NCBI GenBank assembly: GCA_028726925.1
Contig: JAQYPI010000051.1
Span: 1-5,322 of the forward strand
Length of the DNA stretch: 5,322 nucleotides
Source of the DNA: Caryophanales bacterium
GTDB lineage: Bacteria; Bacillota_I; Bacilli_A; RFN20; CAG-826
Direction: 5' to 3'
Both the position numbers and the translations under genes were made by a program. The notes under the pieces were generated by a model that saw nothing but the letters and a program-made list of their open reading frames with translations, did no database searches and was not told the DNA's origin. Of this stretch, positions 1 to 5,322 are shown piece by piece. The first letter of the stretch is position 1, and each line of letters begins with the position of its first letter.

Positions 1-2
1 TT

Positions 3-1022
3 GCATTTGGTCTCGAAATGACCGAGATGGAGTCCGAGAATCCATCCGCGTGGAAGGACCTTTCGCTTTCTTCCGATACTCTTTCCGGGGAAATCAAGAT
101 TAACGCCTTTGGCCGTGGCCGCGAGAAAATGGCTGCTTCCTTGGCAATCCCGCAAACCATCTTCAAAGCATCTGGCTCCTCTCTGCCTTCCTTCATCGGC
201 AACAACACCTCGGTTCCCATCGAAGCGAAGGCTTACCTCGAAAACGGGACTTTCTATGCAGATCTCTCTCGCCAAAGTCTTCTAAATTACATCTTGCAAC
301 TTGGCATCCGAACTCTTTTCAACGATCCCTCCTGGGAACTTGTCGACCAGGGGAACCATGTCCTGACTGACAAAGAATTCAATCTTCTTCAAGGGCTTTG
401 CTCCTATATTTCGGCAAGCGACCCAACAGATCGCTTCTTTGCCCCGGCTTATGACGTCATTCCGGAAAACTTTTCGTTCGTTAAAACCGGCGATTTGGAG
501 CGCATGACCGTTCGTGTCGACGACGAGGGTTCGCTGAAAACCTTGCTCATGGCCGCTTATGAAGATATCTCAGCCGCGCTCGATGAGTTTTCCTCGTACT
601 CCTATTCCCTTTCTTCCATGGAGGGGTCTTGGGGGACGCTCGAAATGCCGACGGTAGAAGAGTTCGAGAACAGACTCGACCTTATTCTTGAAGGTGTTGA
701 TTTCCGTGGATTCCTTCATTCCGTCGAATACTCTTCGAACGCAGGCGTGGTATCAGAGTCATTCGCGCTCGACATCGAGTCCTTCGATCACGAAACCATC
801 GCCCAAGCCATTTATGGGGAAGAACCCTTGGATTTTCAGAACCAATCGTACATCCTCCCCGCGGGTGCTTGGAAACTTAATTTCGATGTCGCGAGAGAAT
901 ATGGCTCGAAGAAGGTTTCCGCCGATCGCCTGACGGAAGAAGAAAAGGCGGATTATTCGACTCCCTTCACTTTTCCGACTTGGAATCAAGACGGAACCGC
1001 AAGCGGCGATGCGAACTCGTGA
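3..1022 (+). CDS. Unrecognised acidic, probably exported protein (5' end outside window)
   Basis: The reading frame is open from the first bases of the window (GCA TTT GGT CTC GAA precede the first ATG at 18) and ends at TGA 1020-1022. No Shine-Dalgarno lies before the ATG at 18 and no signal peptide follows it, so I read this as the C-terminal 339 residues of a longer protein. The visible part is rich in Asp, Glu, Ser and aromatic residues, has a single cysteine (in GLCSYIS) and has no membrane segment. Short strand-like stretches with 'YLENGTFYADLS' character alternate with amphipathic helices. The end is a polar tail (DGTASGDANS). This style resembles the substrate-binding or LolA/LppX-like beta-sheet domains of Gram-positive lipoproteins, but that is only an impression from texture; I recognise no family motif. 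The gene is separated from pheS by a promoter and a T-box, so it is probably a different transcription unit. That the frame is coding is fairly sure; its function is unknown. Confidence 0.75.
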   Translation, partial: AFGLEMTEMESENPSAWKDLSLSSDTLSGEIKINAFGRGREKMAASLAIPQTIFKASGSSLPSFIGNNTSVPIEAKAYLENGTFYADLSRQSLLNYILQLGIRTLFNDPSWELVDQGNHVLTDKEFNLLQGLCSYISASDPTDRFFAPAYDVIPENFSFVKTGDLERMTVRVDDEGSLKTLLMAAYEDISAALDEFSSYSYSLSSMEGSWGTLEMPTVEEFENRLDLILEGVDFRGFLHSVEYSSNAGVVSESFALDIESFDHETIAQAIYGEEPLDFQNQSYILPAGAWKLNFDVAREYGSKKVSADRLTEEEKADYSTPFTFPTWNQDGTASGDANS

Positions 1023-1038
1023 TCCACGCCGAAAGCCC

Positions 1039-1067
1039 CTTCCCTTTTTAGGGAAAGCGATTAGAAT
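1039..1067 (+). promoter_or_regulatory. Candidate promoter of the pheS-pheT operon
   Basis: TAGAAT at 1062-1067 matches the -10 consensus at five of six bases and is followed by an AT-rich stretch. It predicts transcription starting near 1073-1076, directly before the first stem of the T-box leader (1077), which is where a T-box transcript should begin. The region 17 bases upstream (1039-1044, CTTCCC) is a poor -35 and no extended TGn element is present. The placement therefore rests mainly on its fit to the leader start. Confidence 0.5.
1040..1055 (+). other. Small inverted repeat after the first gene
   Basis: TTCCCT (1040-1045) and AGGGAA (1050-1055) form a perfect 6-bp stem with a TTTT loop, 18 bases after the upstream stop codon. 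There is no T-run after it, so it is a poor intrinsic terminator. It also overlaps the place where the -35 box of the candidate pheS promoter would lie, so an operator role is possible. It may be a weak transcript end, an operator, or chance. Confidence 0.3.
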
Positions 1068-1074
1068 ATTCATG

Positions 1075-1290
1075 TTCGTTGAAAAGGAGTAGTAGCGGAT
1101 TTACTTCCGAACAAAGGGAAGAAGGGATAGTGAGACCCTTCCGCAGGAAGCCCGTGAATTCGCCTTGGAGAACGCTGCGGAAACGCAGCCGCCCCGCGTT
1201 ATAGGGAAAGAGAGCATTAAACCATTTTGGGATGATGAATGAGGGATGGCACCGCGGATTCTTCCGTTCCCTGCCGTCCCTTTTGTTTTT
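1075..1290 (+). promoter_or_regulatory. Phenylalanine-specific T-box leader (tRNA-Phe riboswitch)
   Basis: This is a complete transcriptional T-box. Stem I closes with CGUU (1077-1080) on AACG (1171-1174). A GA-rich internal loop of k-turn type follows, then AAGG (1084-1087) on CCUU (1163-1166). The specifier loop has AGUA (1091-1094) on its 5' side and GUGAA-UUC-G on its 3' side, so the specifier codon is UUC (Phe) at 1159-1161 followed by a purine. Above it lie CGG (1096-1098)/CCG (1152-1154), CUUCC (1104-1108)/GGAAG (1146-1150) and GAAGGG (1121-1126)/CCCUUC (1136-1141), capped by a loop containing AGUGAG, close to the conserved distal-loop motif. A GAAA-capped hairpin follows (1174-1189), then the conserved CGUUA-type segment (1197-1201). 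The T-box core AGGGAUGGCACCGCGG is at 1242-1257. In the antiterminator, AGGGA (1242-1246) pairs with UCCCU (1268-1272) and GCGG (1254-1257) with CCGU (1264-1267), leaving the 7-base bulge UGGCACC (1247-1253) to bind the tRNA 3' end. Uncharged tRNA-Phe should allow read-through into pheS. The stems were paired by eye. Confidence 0.95.
1243..1290 (+). terminator. T-box-controlled intrinsic terminator (attenuator)
   Basis: GGGAUGGCA (1243-1251) pairs with UGCCGUCCC (1272-1280) over nine base pairs including one U-G. The inner stem GCGG/CCGU stacks inside, and UUUUGUUUUU (1281-1290) follows. Formation uses the tRNA-binding bulge and both A1 strands, so it excludes the antiterminator. The ribosome binding site lies beyond the U-run and is not paired, which points to control of transcription rather than of translation. 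Confidence 0.93.
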
Positions 1291-1301
1291 GGAGGTCTAT
1301 T

Positions 1302-2348
1302 ATGGATTGCATCGCGGAATGCGAAGCTTTGAAGAACAAAGCATTAGAACAGCTTAAGTCGGTTTGCGACGAAATGTCGTTGGCCTCCTTTTTCGCAGAA
1401 TTCCTTGCGAAGAAAGGGAGCATCAGTTCCCTCATGAGCCGGATGAGGGAAATTCCGGCATCCGAGAAGGCGGCTTTTGGGGCCGCGGTCAACGGGGCAC
1501 GAAAGATCGTCGAGGAGAGCTATCAAGAGAAGAAAGCCTTGATCGATGCCCAAAAACTCAATCAAAAGCTGACGTCTGAAGCGATCGATATTTCTTTGCC
1601 CGGTCGGAAAAACGCCATTGGAAAGAAAAATCCTTATTATCAAGTGATTGACGAGGTGACGAATATTTTCTTGACGATGGGTTACGAGGTCGCGGAAGGA
1701 CGAGATGTCGAAACGGATCTTTTCAATTTCGAATTGCTGAACGTCCCAAAGGATCATCCATCTCGGGATATGCAGGACACTTTCTACGTCGAGGGCGAAG
1801 GCGATTTATTGCTTCGAACCCAAACCTCGGCCGCCCAAGCTCACGCGATGTTAGAGAAAAACCCGAAAGGGCCGATTAAATTGATTTGCCCCGGAAAAGC
1901 CTATCGCCGCGATGACGACGACATGACCCACAGCCATCAATTCGCGCAGATCGAAGGCCTTGTCATCGATAAGAACATTTCTATGGCCCATCTCAAGGCA
2001 ACTCTCGAGCTTTTCGCGAAGAAAATGTTCGGTGAAAAACGAGAGATTCGTCTGCGATCTTCCTATTTCCCTTTCACTGAACCGAGCGTGGAGGTTGACG
2101 TCTCTTGCTTCAATTGCGGCGGAAAGGGCTGCGCTATGTGCAAAGGGACGGGATGGATCGAGATTCTCGGTGCTGGAATGGTTAACCCGAAAGTCCTGAA
2201 AGCTTGCGGCTATGATCCCGAAGAATGGACCGGATTTGCTTTCGGGGTCGGCGTAGAACGAGTGGCGATGCTTCGTTATGGAATCGACGACATCCGCCGT
2301 TTCTATGCAAACGACATTCGCTTCTTGGAACCTTTTGTAGGAAAGTGA
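1302..2348 (+). CDS. pheS: Phenylalanyl-tRNA synthetase alpha subunit
   Basis: This is the catalytic subunit of the cytoplasmic (alpha-beta)2 class II synthetase that attaches phenylalanine to tRNA-Phe using ATP. It has 348 residues, usual for bacterial PheS. The ATG at 1302 is chosen because GGAGG (1291-1295) sits six bases upstream; an in-frame ATG at 1239 lies inside the T-box. Residues 1-85 form the tRNA-contacting helical arm (AKKGS at 36-40). The core includes VETDLFNFELLN (136-147), RDMQDTF (155-161), LRTQTS (171-176), motif 2 with YRRDDDDMTH (201-210), QIEG (216-219), FPFTEPS (256-262) and motif 3 GFAFGVGVERVAML (311-324). Ala313 aligns with the Phe-specificity alanine (E. coli A294). 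A Bacillus-type insert carries Cys269, 272, 277 and 280 (CxxC-x4-CxxC), a likely zinc knuckle. Some commonly His positions are Gln or Asn (Gln174; Asn295 in GMVNP). pheT follows after ten bases. Expression should respond to tRNA-Phe charging through the T-box. Confidence 0.98.
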   Translation: MDCIAECEALKNKALEQLKSVCDEMSLASFFAEFLAKKGSISSLMSRMREIPASEKAAFGAAVNGARKIVEESYQEKKALIDAQKLNQKLTSEAIDISLPGRKNAIGKKNPYYQVIDEVTNIFLTMGYEVAEGRDVETDLFNFELLNVPKDHPSRDMQDTFYVEGEGDLLLRTQTSAAQAHAMLEKNPKGPIKLICPGKAYRRDDDDMTHSHQFAQIEGLVIDKNISMAHLKATLELFAKKMFGEKREIRLRSSYFPFTEPSVEVDVSCFNCGGKGCAMCKGTGWIEILGAGMVNPKVLKACGYDPEEWTGFAFGVGVERVAMLRYGIDDIRRFYANDIRFLEPFVGK

Positions 2349-2358
2349 GGACTGACAG

Positions 2359-4749
2359 ATGAAAGTTTCTTTCAAATACCTAAAGAATCACGTCGATCTT
2401 TCGGATATCACCCCGGAAGAACTAGCCGCCAAACTGACATTTGCGGGCGCCGAGGTTGAGGAGGTTTCTCCTTTCGCCCAAGGAACCCATCTCGTCATCG
2501 GGCACGTTTTATCTTGCTTGCCTCATCCGGATTCCGATCACCTCCACGTTCTTCAAGTCGATGAGGGGCCTGAGTTTGGCGTTCATCAAATTGTTTGTGG
2601 CGCGCCAAATGCTCGGGAAGGTTTGAATGTCATCGTTGCCCGAAACGGCGCGAAACTGCCCGGAGGCGAGATCAAGCCTAGCAAAATCCGCGGGGTGGAA
2701 AGCGATGGTATGTGCTGCTCGCTCCTCGAACTCGGAGTGGATAGGAAATATCTCTCGGATTATCAATGCTCGGGAATCGAGGAGTTGCCATCCGATGCTC
2801 CCGTCGGCTCAACCGATGTGCTCGGTTATCTGGGGCTTGATGATGTCGCTCTCGATCTTTCCATTTTGCCGAATCGCCCGGATCTCTATTCCTTTGAGAA
2901 TGTTTGTCGAGAAGTCTCCTGCCTTCTTGAAAGACCGTTCAAAGCGGAAGAGGTGTCTTCTCAATCGTTGACCGAGACCGCTTTTCACGTCGGTTCTTCG
3001 ACGGAAAAATGCCCGTTATTCACCGCTCGAGTTATTCGCGGGGTGAAAACGAAAGAATCCCCGCTTTGGATGAAAAGAATGCTTGAGACTTGTGGGATTC
3101 GTTCGATCAATAACGTCGTCGACATCGGCAATTACATCATGCTTCTCACCGGCCAGCCCCTCAATATGTATGACCTGGATAAGCTTCCCGTCCCCGAACT
3201 AATTGTGCGCGATGATCTCTCCGAAGATTTCCTTGCCATGGACGGGAATCGCTACCCACTTGAGAAAGGCGATTTAGTTGTCACGAGCGGAGGCAAACCC
3301 ATGTGCCTCGCGGGCATCATGACGGCAGACGCTTGCCGCGTCGATGAAAACACGCAAAACCTCGTTGTTGAAGCAGCGTACTTCGACGGAGCTTTCATTC
3401 GTCGCACGTCCAATCGAATCGGGCTATCGAGCGATTCCAGCCTTCGTTTCTGCAAAGGCATCAACCCCGATCAAATGGAATACGTTCAAGCCAAGACGTC
3501 GGAAAGCTTGCTTTCTTTGGCCGATGCGGATCAGGTTTCGGAAACGATATCCTATGATGCCTTGCCCCATGCTGAGCGAGAGATCGAAACCTCGTTCTCC
3601 TACATCAACGGCCGTTTGGGGACAAACTTCCAGCCTGAAGAAATCCTGCGCGCGCTAAAACGCGATAATTTGGTCGCCGATGTCTCGGGTGATAAGGTTA
3701 CCGTCAAGGTCCCGAGTTACCGCATTGACATGGATGGGCAGGCGGATGTGACAGAAGAAGTCATTCGTATTTTGGGCCTCGACAACATTAAAAGCGAGTT
3801 CCCTTCGACCCGTCTTTCCATTTCCGGTTTGACGGAAAAGCAAAAGAAAAAGAACGATGTCCGCTCCGTTTTGAGGGATCTCGGAATGAATGAAGTTCTC
3901 ACTTACACCTTGGTTTCCGAAGCTACCTCCGCCTCGTTCCGATACCTTTCTAAAGCGCAACCCTACCGGTTGAAAAATCCTTTGACTGTTGAGCGTTCCT
4001 TTGTTCGTCCCTCTTTGCTTCCGTCTTTGCTGGAAACGGCCGCGTTTAACGTCGCGAGGCAAAACAAAGACTTCGGCCTTTTTGAGATTTCCGACATTGA
4101 TGCCCATGGCCTTCAAACGCGTTATCTTGCCGGCGTTTTGATCGGTAATCGCAAAGACCAGGGAAGAATCGGTGAAAAGCCCTTCGATTTCTTTGATGCA
4201 AAAGGCCTCATCGAAAGCGTTTTTGAAGTCCTGGATATCAAAGCAAATCGTTATTCTCTCGTTTCTTGGTCCCTTGGCGGAGAAGAAATGCATCCCGGCC
4301 GTTCCGCGGAAATCCGAATTGGGAAGAAACTCGTCGGCTATCTTGGCGAATTGCACCCGACTCTTTCCAAACGCCTAGGTTTAAAAACCGCCGTTGTCTT
4401 CGAATTGGATTTCGAGGAGCTTTGCAACGTTAAAACCGGAAATCCGAAAGCCGTTATTCCGGCCAAGTATCCTTCGGTTAGTCGCGATCTCGCGATCCTC
4501 CTGGATCAAAAAGTCGACTATCAATCCATTAAGAGAGAGGTCCTAAAATCCTCGGCTTTGATTTCCGAAGTTCAGGCGTTCGATGTCTATCAAGGCAAAG
4601 GGATTCCCGACGGGAAAAAGAGCCTGGCGCTCGCCTTGACCTTATCGAGCCTCGATCACACCTTGAAAGAAGCGGAAATCTCCGAAGCGGTGGCTAAGGC
4701 GATTCAATCGATTAAGGTGAAATTCGGAGCGGAGATTCGCGGCGAATGA
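2359..4749 (+). CDS. pheT: Phenylalanyl-tRNA synthetase beta subunit, long form, with altered editing pocket
   Basis: This subunit pairs with PheS, binds the tRNA and normally hydrolyses mischarged Tyr-tRNA-Phe. It has 796 residues, full length for the bacterial form. GAGG (2347-2350) overlaps the pheS stop and sits eight bases before the ATG. Domains in order: B1 start (1-38); EMAP/OB tRNA-binding domain (about 40-150, with HPDSDHLHV, IVCGAPN and RGVESDGMCCS); B3/4 editing domain (about 215-385); B5 (about 405-475, with VPSYRID and DVTEEVIRILG); catalytic-like core (about 480-695); and a C-terminal FDX-ACB anticodon-binding domain (about 703-796, with YPSVSRDLAI, FDVYQGK and GAEIRG). The oddity is in B3/4. 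At the positions of the conserved editing residues there are Gly257 in VVDIGNY (usually Thr), Asn269 in GQPLNMYD (usually His), Thr322-Ala323 in AGIMTA (usually Gly-Gly), Ser360 (usually Ala) and FCKG at 364-367 (usually FERG); Glu338 is kept. Synthetic function should be intact; editing may be weak or lost. The last four bases overlap the next gene. Confidence 0.98.
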   Translation: MKVSFKYLKNHVDLSDITPEELAAKLTFAGAEVEEVSPFAQGTHLVIGHVLSCLPHPDSDHLHVLQVDEGPEFGVHQIVCGAPNAREGLNVIVARNGAKLPGGEIKPSKIRGVESDGMCCSLLELGVDRKYLSDYQCSGIEELPSDAPVGSTDVLGYLGLDDVALDLSILPNRPDLYSFENVCREVSCLLERPFKAEEVSSQSLTETAFHVGSSTEKCPLFTARVIRGVKTKESPLWMKRMLETCGIRSINNVVDIGNYIMLLTGQPLNMYDLDKLPVPELIVRDDLSEDFLAMDGNRYPLEKGDLVVTSGGKPMCLAGIMTADACRVDENTQNLVVEAAYFDGAFIRRTSNRIGLSSDSSLRFCKGINPDQMEYVQAKTSESLLSLADADQVSETISYDALPHAEREIETSFSYINGRLGTNFQPEEILRALKRDNLVADVSGDKVTVKVPSYRIDMDGQADVTEEVIRILGLDNIKSEFPSTRLSISGLTEKQKKKNDVRSVLRDLGMNEVLTYTLVSEATSASFRYLSKAQPYRLKNPLTVERSFVRPSLLPSLLETAAFNVARQNKDFGLFEISDIDAHGLQTRYLAGVLIGNRKDQGRIGEKPFDFFDAKGLIESVFEVLDIKANRYSLVSWSLGGEEMHPGRSAEIRIGKKLVGYLGELHPTLSKRLGLKTAVVFELDFEELCNVKTGNPKAVIPAKYPSVSRDLAILLDQKVDYQSIKREVLKSSALISEVQAFDVYQGKGIPDGKKSLALALTLSSLDHTLKEAEISEAVAKAIQSIKVKFGAEIRGE

Positions 4750-5225
4750 AACTCTATCGCAGTTCCATTACGGACGCCCGTCCTTTCCCAATTGAAGAAG
4801 CGGTTTCTTTTCCCGAGGAACGCTTTTCTGGAACGTACCCACTTCTTGGGATTCGCGATGCGTTGATATCCGGCGAGTTTCAAAAGTTCGATGATATCGT
4901 CGTGTTTTCTGGAACTATTTCCGGAAAACTCGTGCTTGCCGACGCAAGAACAAACGAACCATTTGAAATGGATGTTACGGTCGATGGTCCCGTCGATTTG
5001 CTTGAAGAAGAAGCGGAGGGCGATGTCACCGGTTATCTTTTTCCGGGTAACGGAATCGACACGGATGATGTCGTGTTTTCTGTTCTCCGAAGCGAGACGC
5101 CCATTAAGCCATTGAGCGGACATTCATCCCTTCCTCGCGGGGGAGATGGATGGTCTTTTTGCGCCGAAGGCGAAGAAGAGAACCAGGCTTCGCCATTCGA
5201 TGTTTTGGAAAATTTATTCAACTGA
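4746..5225 (+). CDS. DUF177/YceD (YlbN-like) family protein
   Basis: This 159-residue acidic soluble protein starts at an ATG that overlaps the pheT stop (ATGA, 4746-4749). GGAG at 4731-4734 is eleven bases upstream, so its translation is probably coupled to pheT. It shows the YceD/YlbN layout: a short N-terminal beta region, a central SGTISGKLVLADARTNEPF stretch (55-73), an acidic linker (85-93), the IDTDDVVFSVLRSETPIKPL helix segment (104-123), GGDGWSF (132-138) and the terminal SPFDVLENLF (149-158), equivalent to the DPRLxxLxxLF ending of Bacillus YlbN. The paired cysteines found in many family members (CxRC and C-terminal CxxC) are absent; Cys139 is the only cysteine. Family members are implicated in 23S rRNA accumulation and 50S assembly and usually stand next to rpmF (ribosomal protein L32). 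Here the partner upstream is pheT and the next gene does not start like L32. The family call rests on motif layout read by eye. Confidence 0.75.
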   Translation: MKLYRSSITDARPFPIEEAVSFPEERFSGTYPLLGIRDALISGEFQKFDDIVVFSGTISGKLVLADARTNEPFEMDVTVDGPVDLLEEEAEGDVTGYLFPGNGIDTDDVVFSVLRSETPIKPLSGHSSLPRGGDGWSFCAEGEEENQASPFDVLENLFN

Positions 5226-5226
5226 A

Positions 5227-5265
5227 TTGAAAAACTTTGAAAAGGTTTGAAACATTTGATAAGAT
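5227..5265 (+). promoter_or_regulatory. Phased TTGA(A/T) repeats with candidate promoter for the next gene
   Basis: TTGAAA occurs at 5227, 5237 and 5247, and a TTGAT variant starts at 5256, giving spacings of 10, 10 and 9 bases. The A-runs are thus in helical phase. TTGAAA at 5237-5242 followed after 17 bases by TAAGAT (5260-5265) is a plausible promoter with 5/6 and 4/6 matches. It would start transcription at about the ATG at 5272, giving a leaderless or near-leaderless message. No intrinsic terminator is visible between 5226 and 5271. Confidence 0.45.
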
Positions 5266-5271
5266 TTTGGT

Positions 5272-5322
5272 ATGGAAATCGAATGGATTGATCTTTCCGA
5301 AGACCCTTGCTTCATCACGGTA
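5272..5322 (+). CDS. Start of an unrecognised gene (3' end outside window)
   Basis: ATG at 5272 opens a frame of 17 codons, reading MEIEWIDLSEDPCFITV, that runs off the window. There is no good Shine-Dalgarno; only GG at 5269-5270 is near, which fits either a leaderless message or a start further downstream. The sequence is not the basic MAVPxR start expected of ribosomal protein L32. The fragment is too short to assign to a family, and whether it is a real gene is only moderately supported. Confidence 0.45.
   Translation, partial: MEIEWIDLSEDPCFITV

Noticed and set aside
688..1073. Small frames on both strands over the end of the first gene
   Set aside because: They overlap the long + strand frame, show low-complexity basic or random composition, and lack convincing starts.
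1194..1257. CCGCG (1194-1198) pairing with CGCGG (1253-1257) as an extra switch
   Set aside because: Five G-C pairs are possible, but the pairing would disrupt the well-supported antiterminator and terminator and can arise from the conserved T-box sequence by chance.
1239..1301. In-frame ATG at 1239 as the pheS start
   Set aside because: It lies inside the T-box core and terminator, has no Shine-Dalgarno, and would add 21 residues unlike any PheS; the ATG at 1302 has GGAGG six bases upstream.
1851..2375. 174-codon open frame on the - strand over pheS
   Set aside because: It is an antisense shadow of the conserved PheS core without recognisable motifs.
3655..4356. 233-codon open frame on the - strand inside pheT
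   Set aside because: It is fully antisense to a conserved region of PheT, has no family features, and is explained by codon bias of the + strand gene.
4704..5123. 139-codon open frame on the - strand over the DUF177 gene
   Set aside because: The + strand frame has the translational coupling and the YlbN-like motifs; the reverse frame has neither.
1..5322. CRISPR array, insertion sequence, tRNA/rRNA gene or phage module
   Set aside because: No repeated spacers, terminal inverted repeats, transposase motifs or tRNA-like folds were seen; the genes are housekeeping.

Overview
This window looks like an ordinary chromosomal stretch from a Bacillota-type bacterium. The evidence is a tRNA-sensing T-box leader ahead of pheS, a Bacillus-like PheS with a four-cysteine insert, a Shine-Dalgarno GGAGG, and a YlbN-like DUF177 protein without the zinc-type cysteines seen in many relatives. 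Base composition is balanced rather than AT-extreme. All four visible stop codons are TGA and tryptophan is written TGG, so the standard bacterial code applies and a UGA=Trp mollicute is excluded. A Bacilli lineage, possibly one related to the Mollicutes, is my inference.

Layout, all on the + strand. Positions 1-1022 hold the 3' part of an unrecognised, acidic, probably exported protein gene that begins before the window. Positions 1023-1301 are a non-coding regulatory region: a small hairpin, a candidate promoter, and a complete phenylalanine T-box whose terminator ends just before the pheS ribosome binding site. pheS (1302-2348) and pheT (2359-4749) encode the two subunits of phenylalanyl-tRNA synthetase. 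A yceD/ylbN-like DUF177 gene (4746-5225) overlaps the pheT stop by four bases. A 46-base AT-rich gap with helically phased TTGAAA repeats follows, then the first 17 codons of another gene (5272 to the window end).

How it works together: uncharged tRNA-Phe should be read by the UUC specifier in the leader and stabilise the antiterminator, so that pheS-pheT and the coupled DUF177 gene are transcribed when phenylalanine charging falls. DUF177 proteins are linked to 23S rRNA/50S biogenesis, so this would place a ribosome-assembly gene under phenylalanine-charging control. The usual partner rpmF (L32) is not the next gene.

I do not see a new mobile, defence or biosynthetic system. The most notable signal is in PheT: several residues of the known Tyr-tRNA-Phe editing pocket are changed (Thr to Gly, His to Asn, Gly-Gly to Thr-Ala, Ala to Ser) while the rest of the protein is well conserved. 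This suggests weakened or lost proofreading. A second oddity is that the T-box bulge reads UGGC, which predicts a G discriminator base, although the specifier codon is for Phe, whose tRNA normally carries A73.
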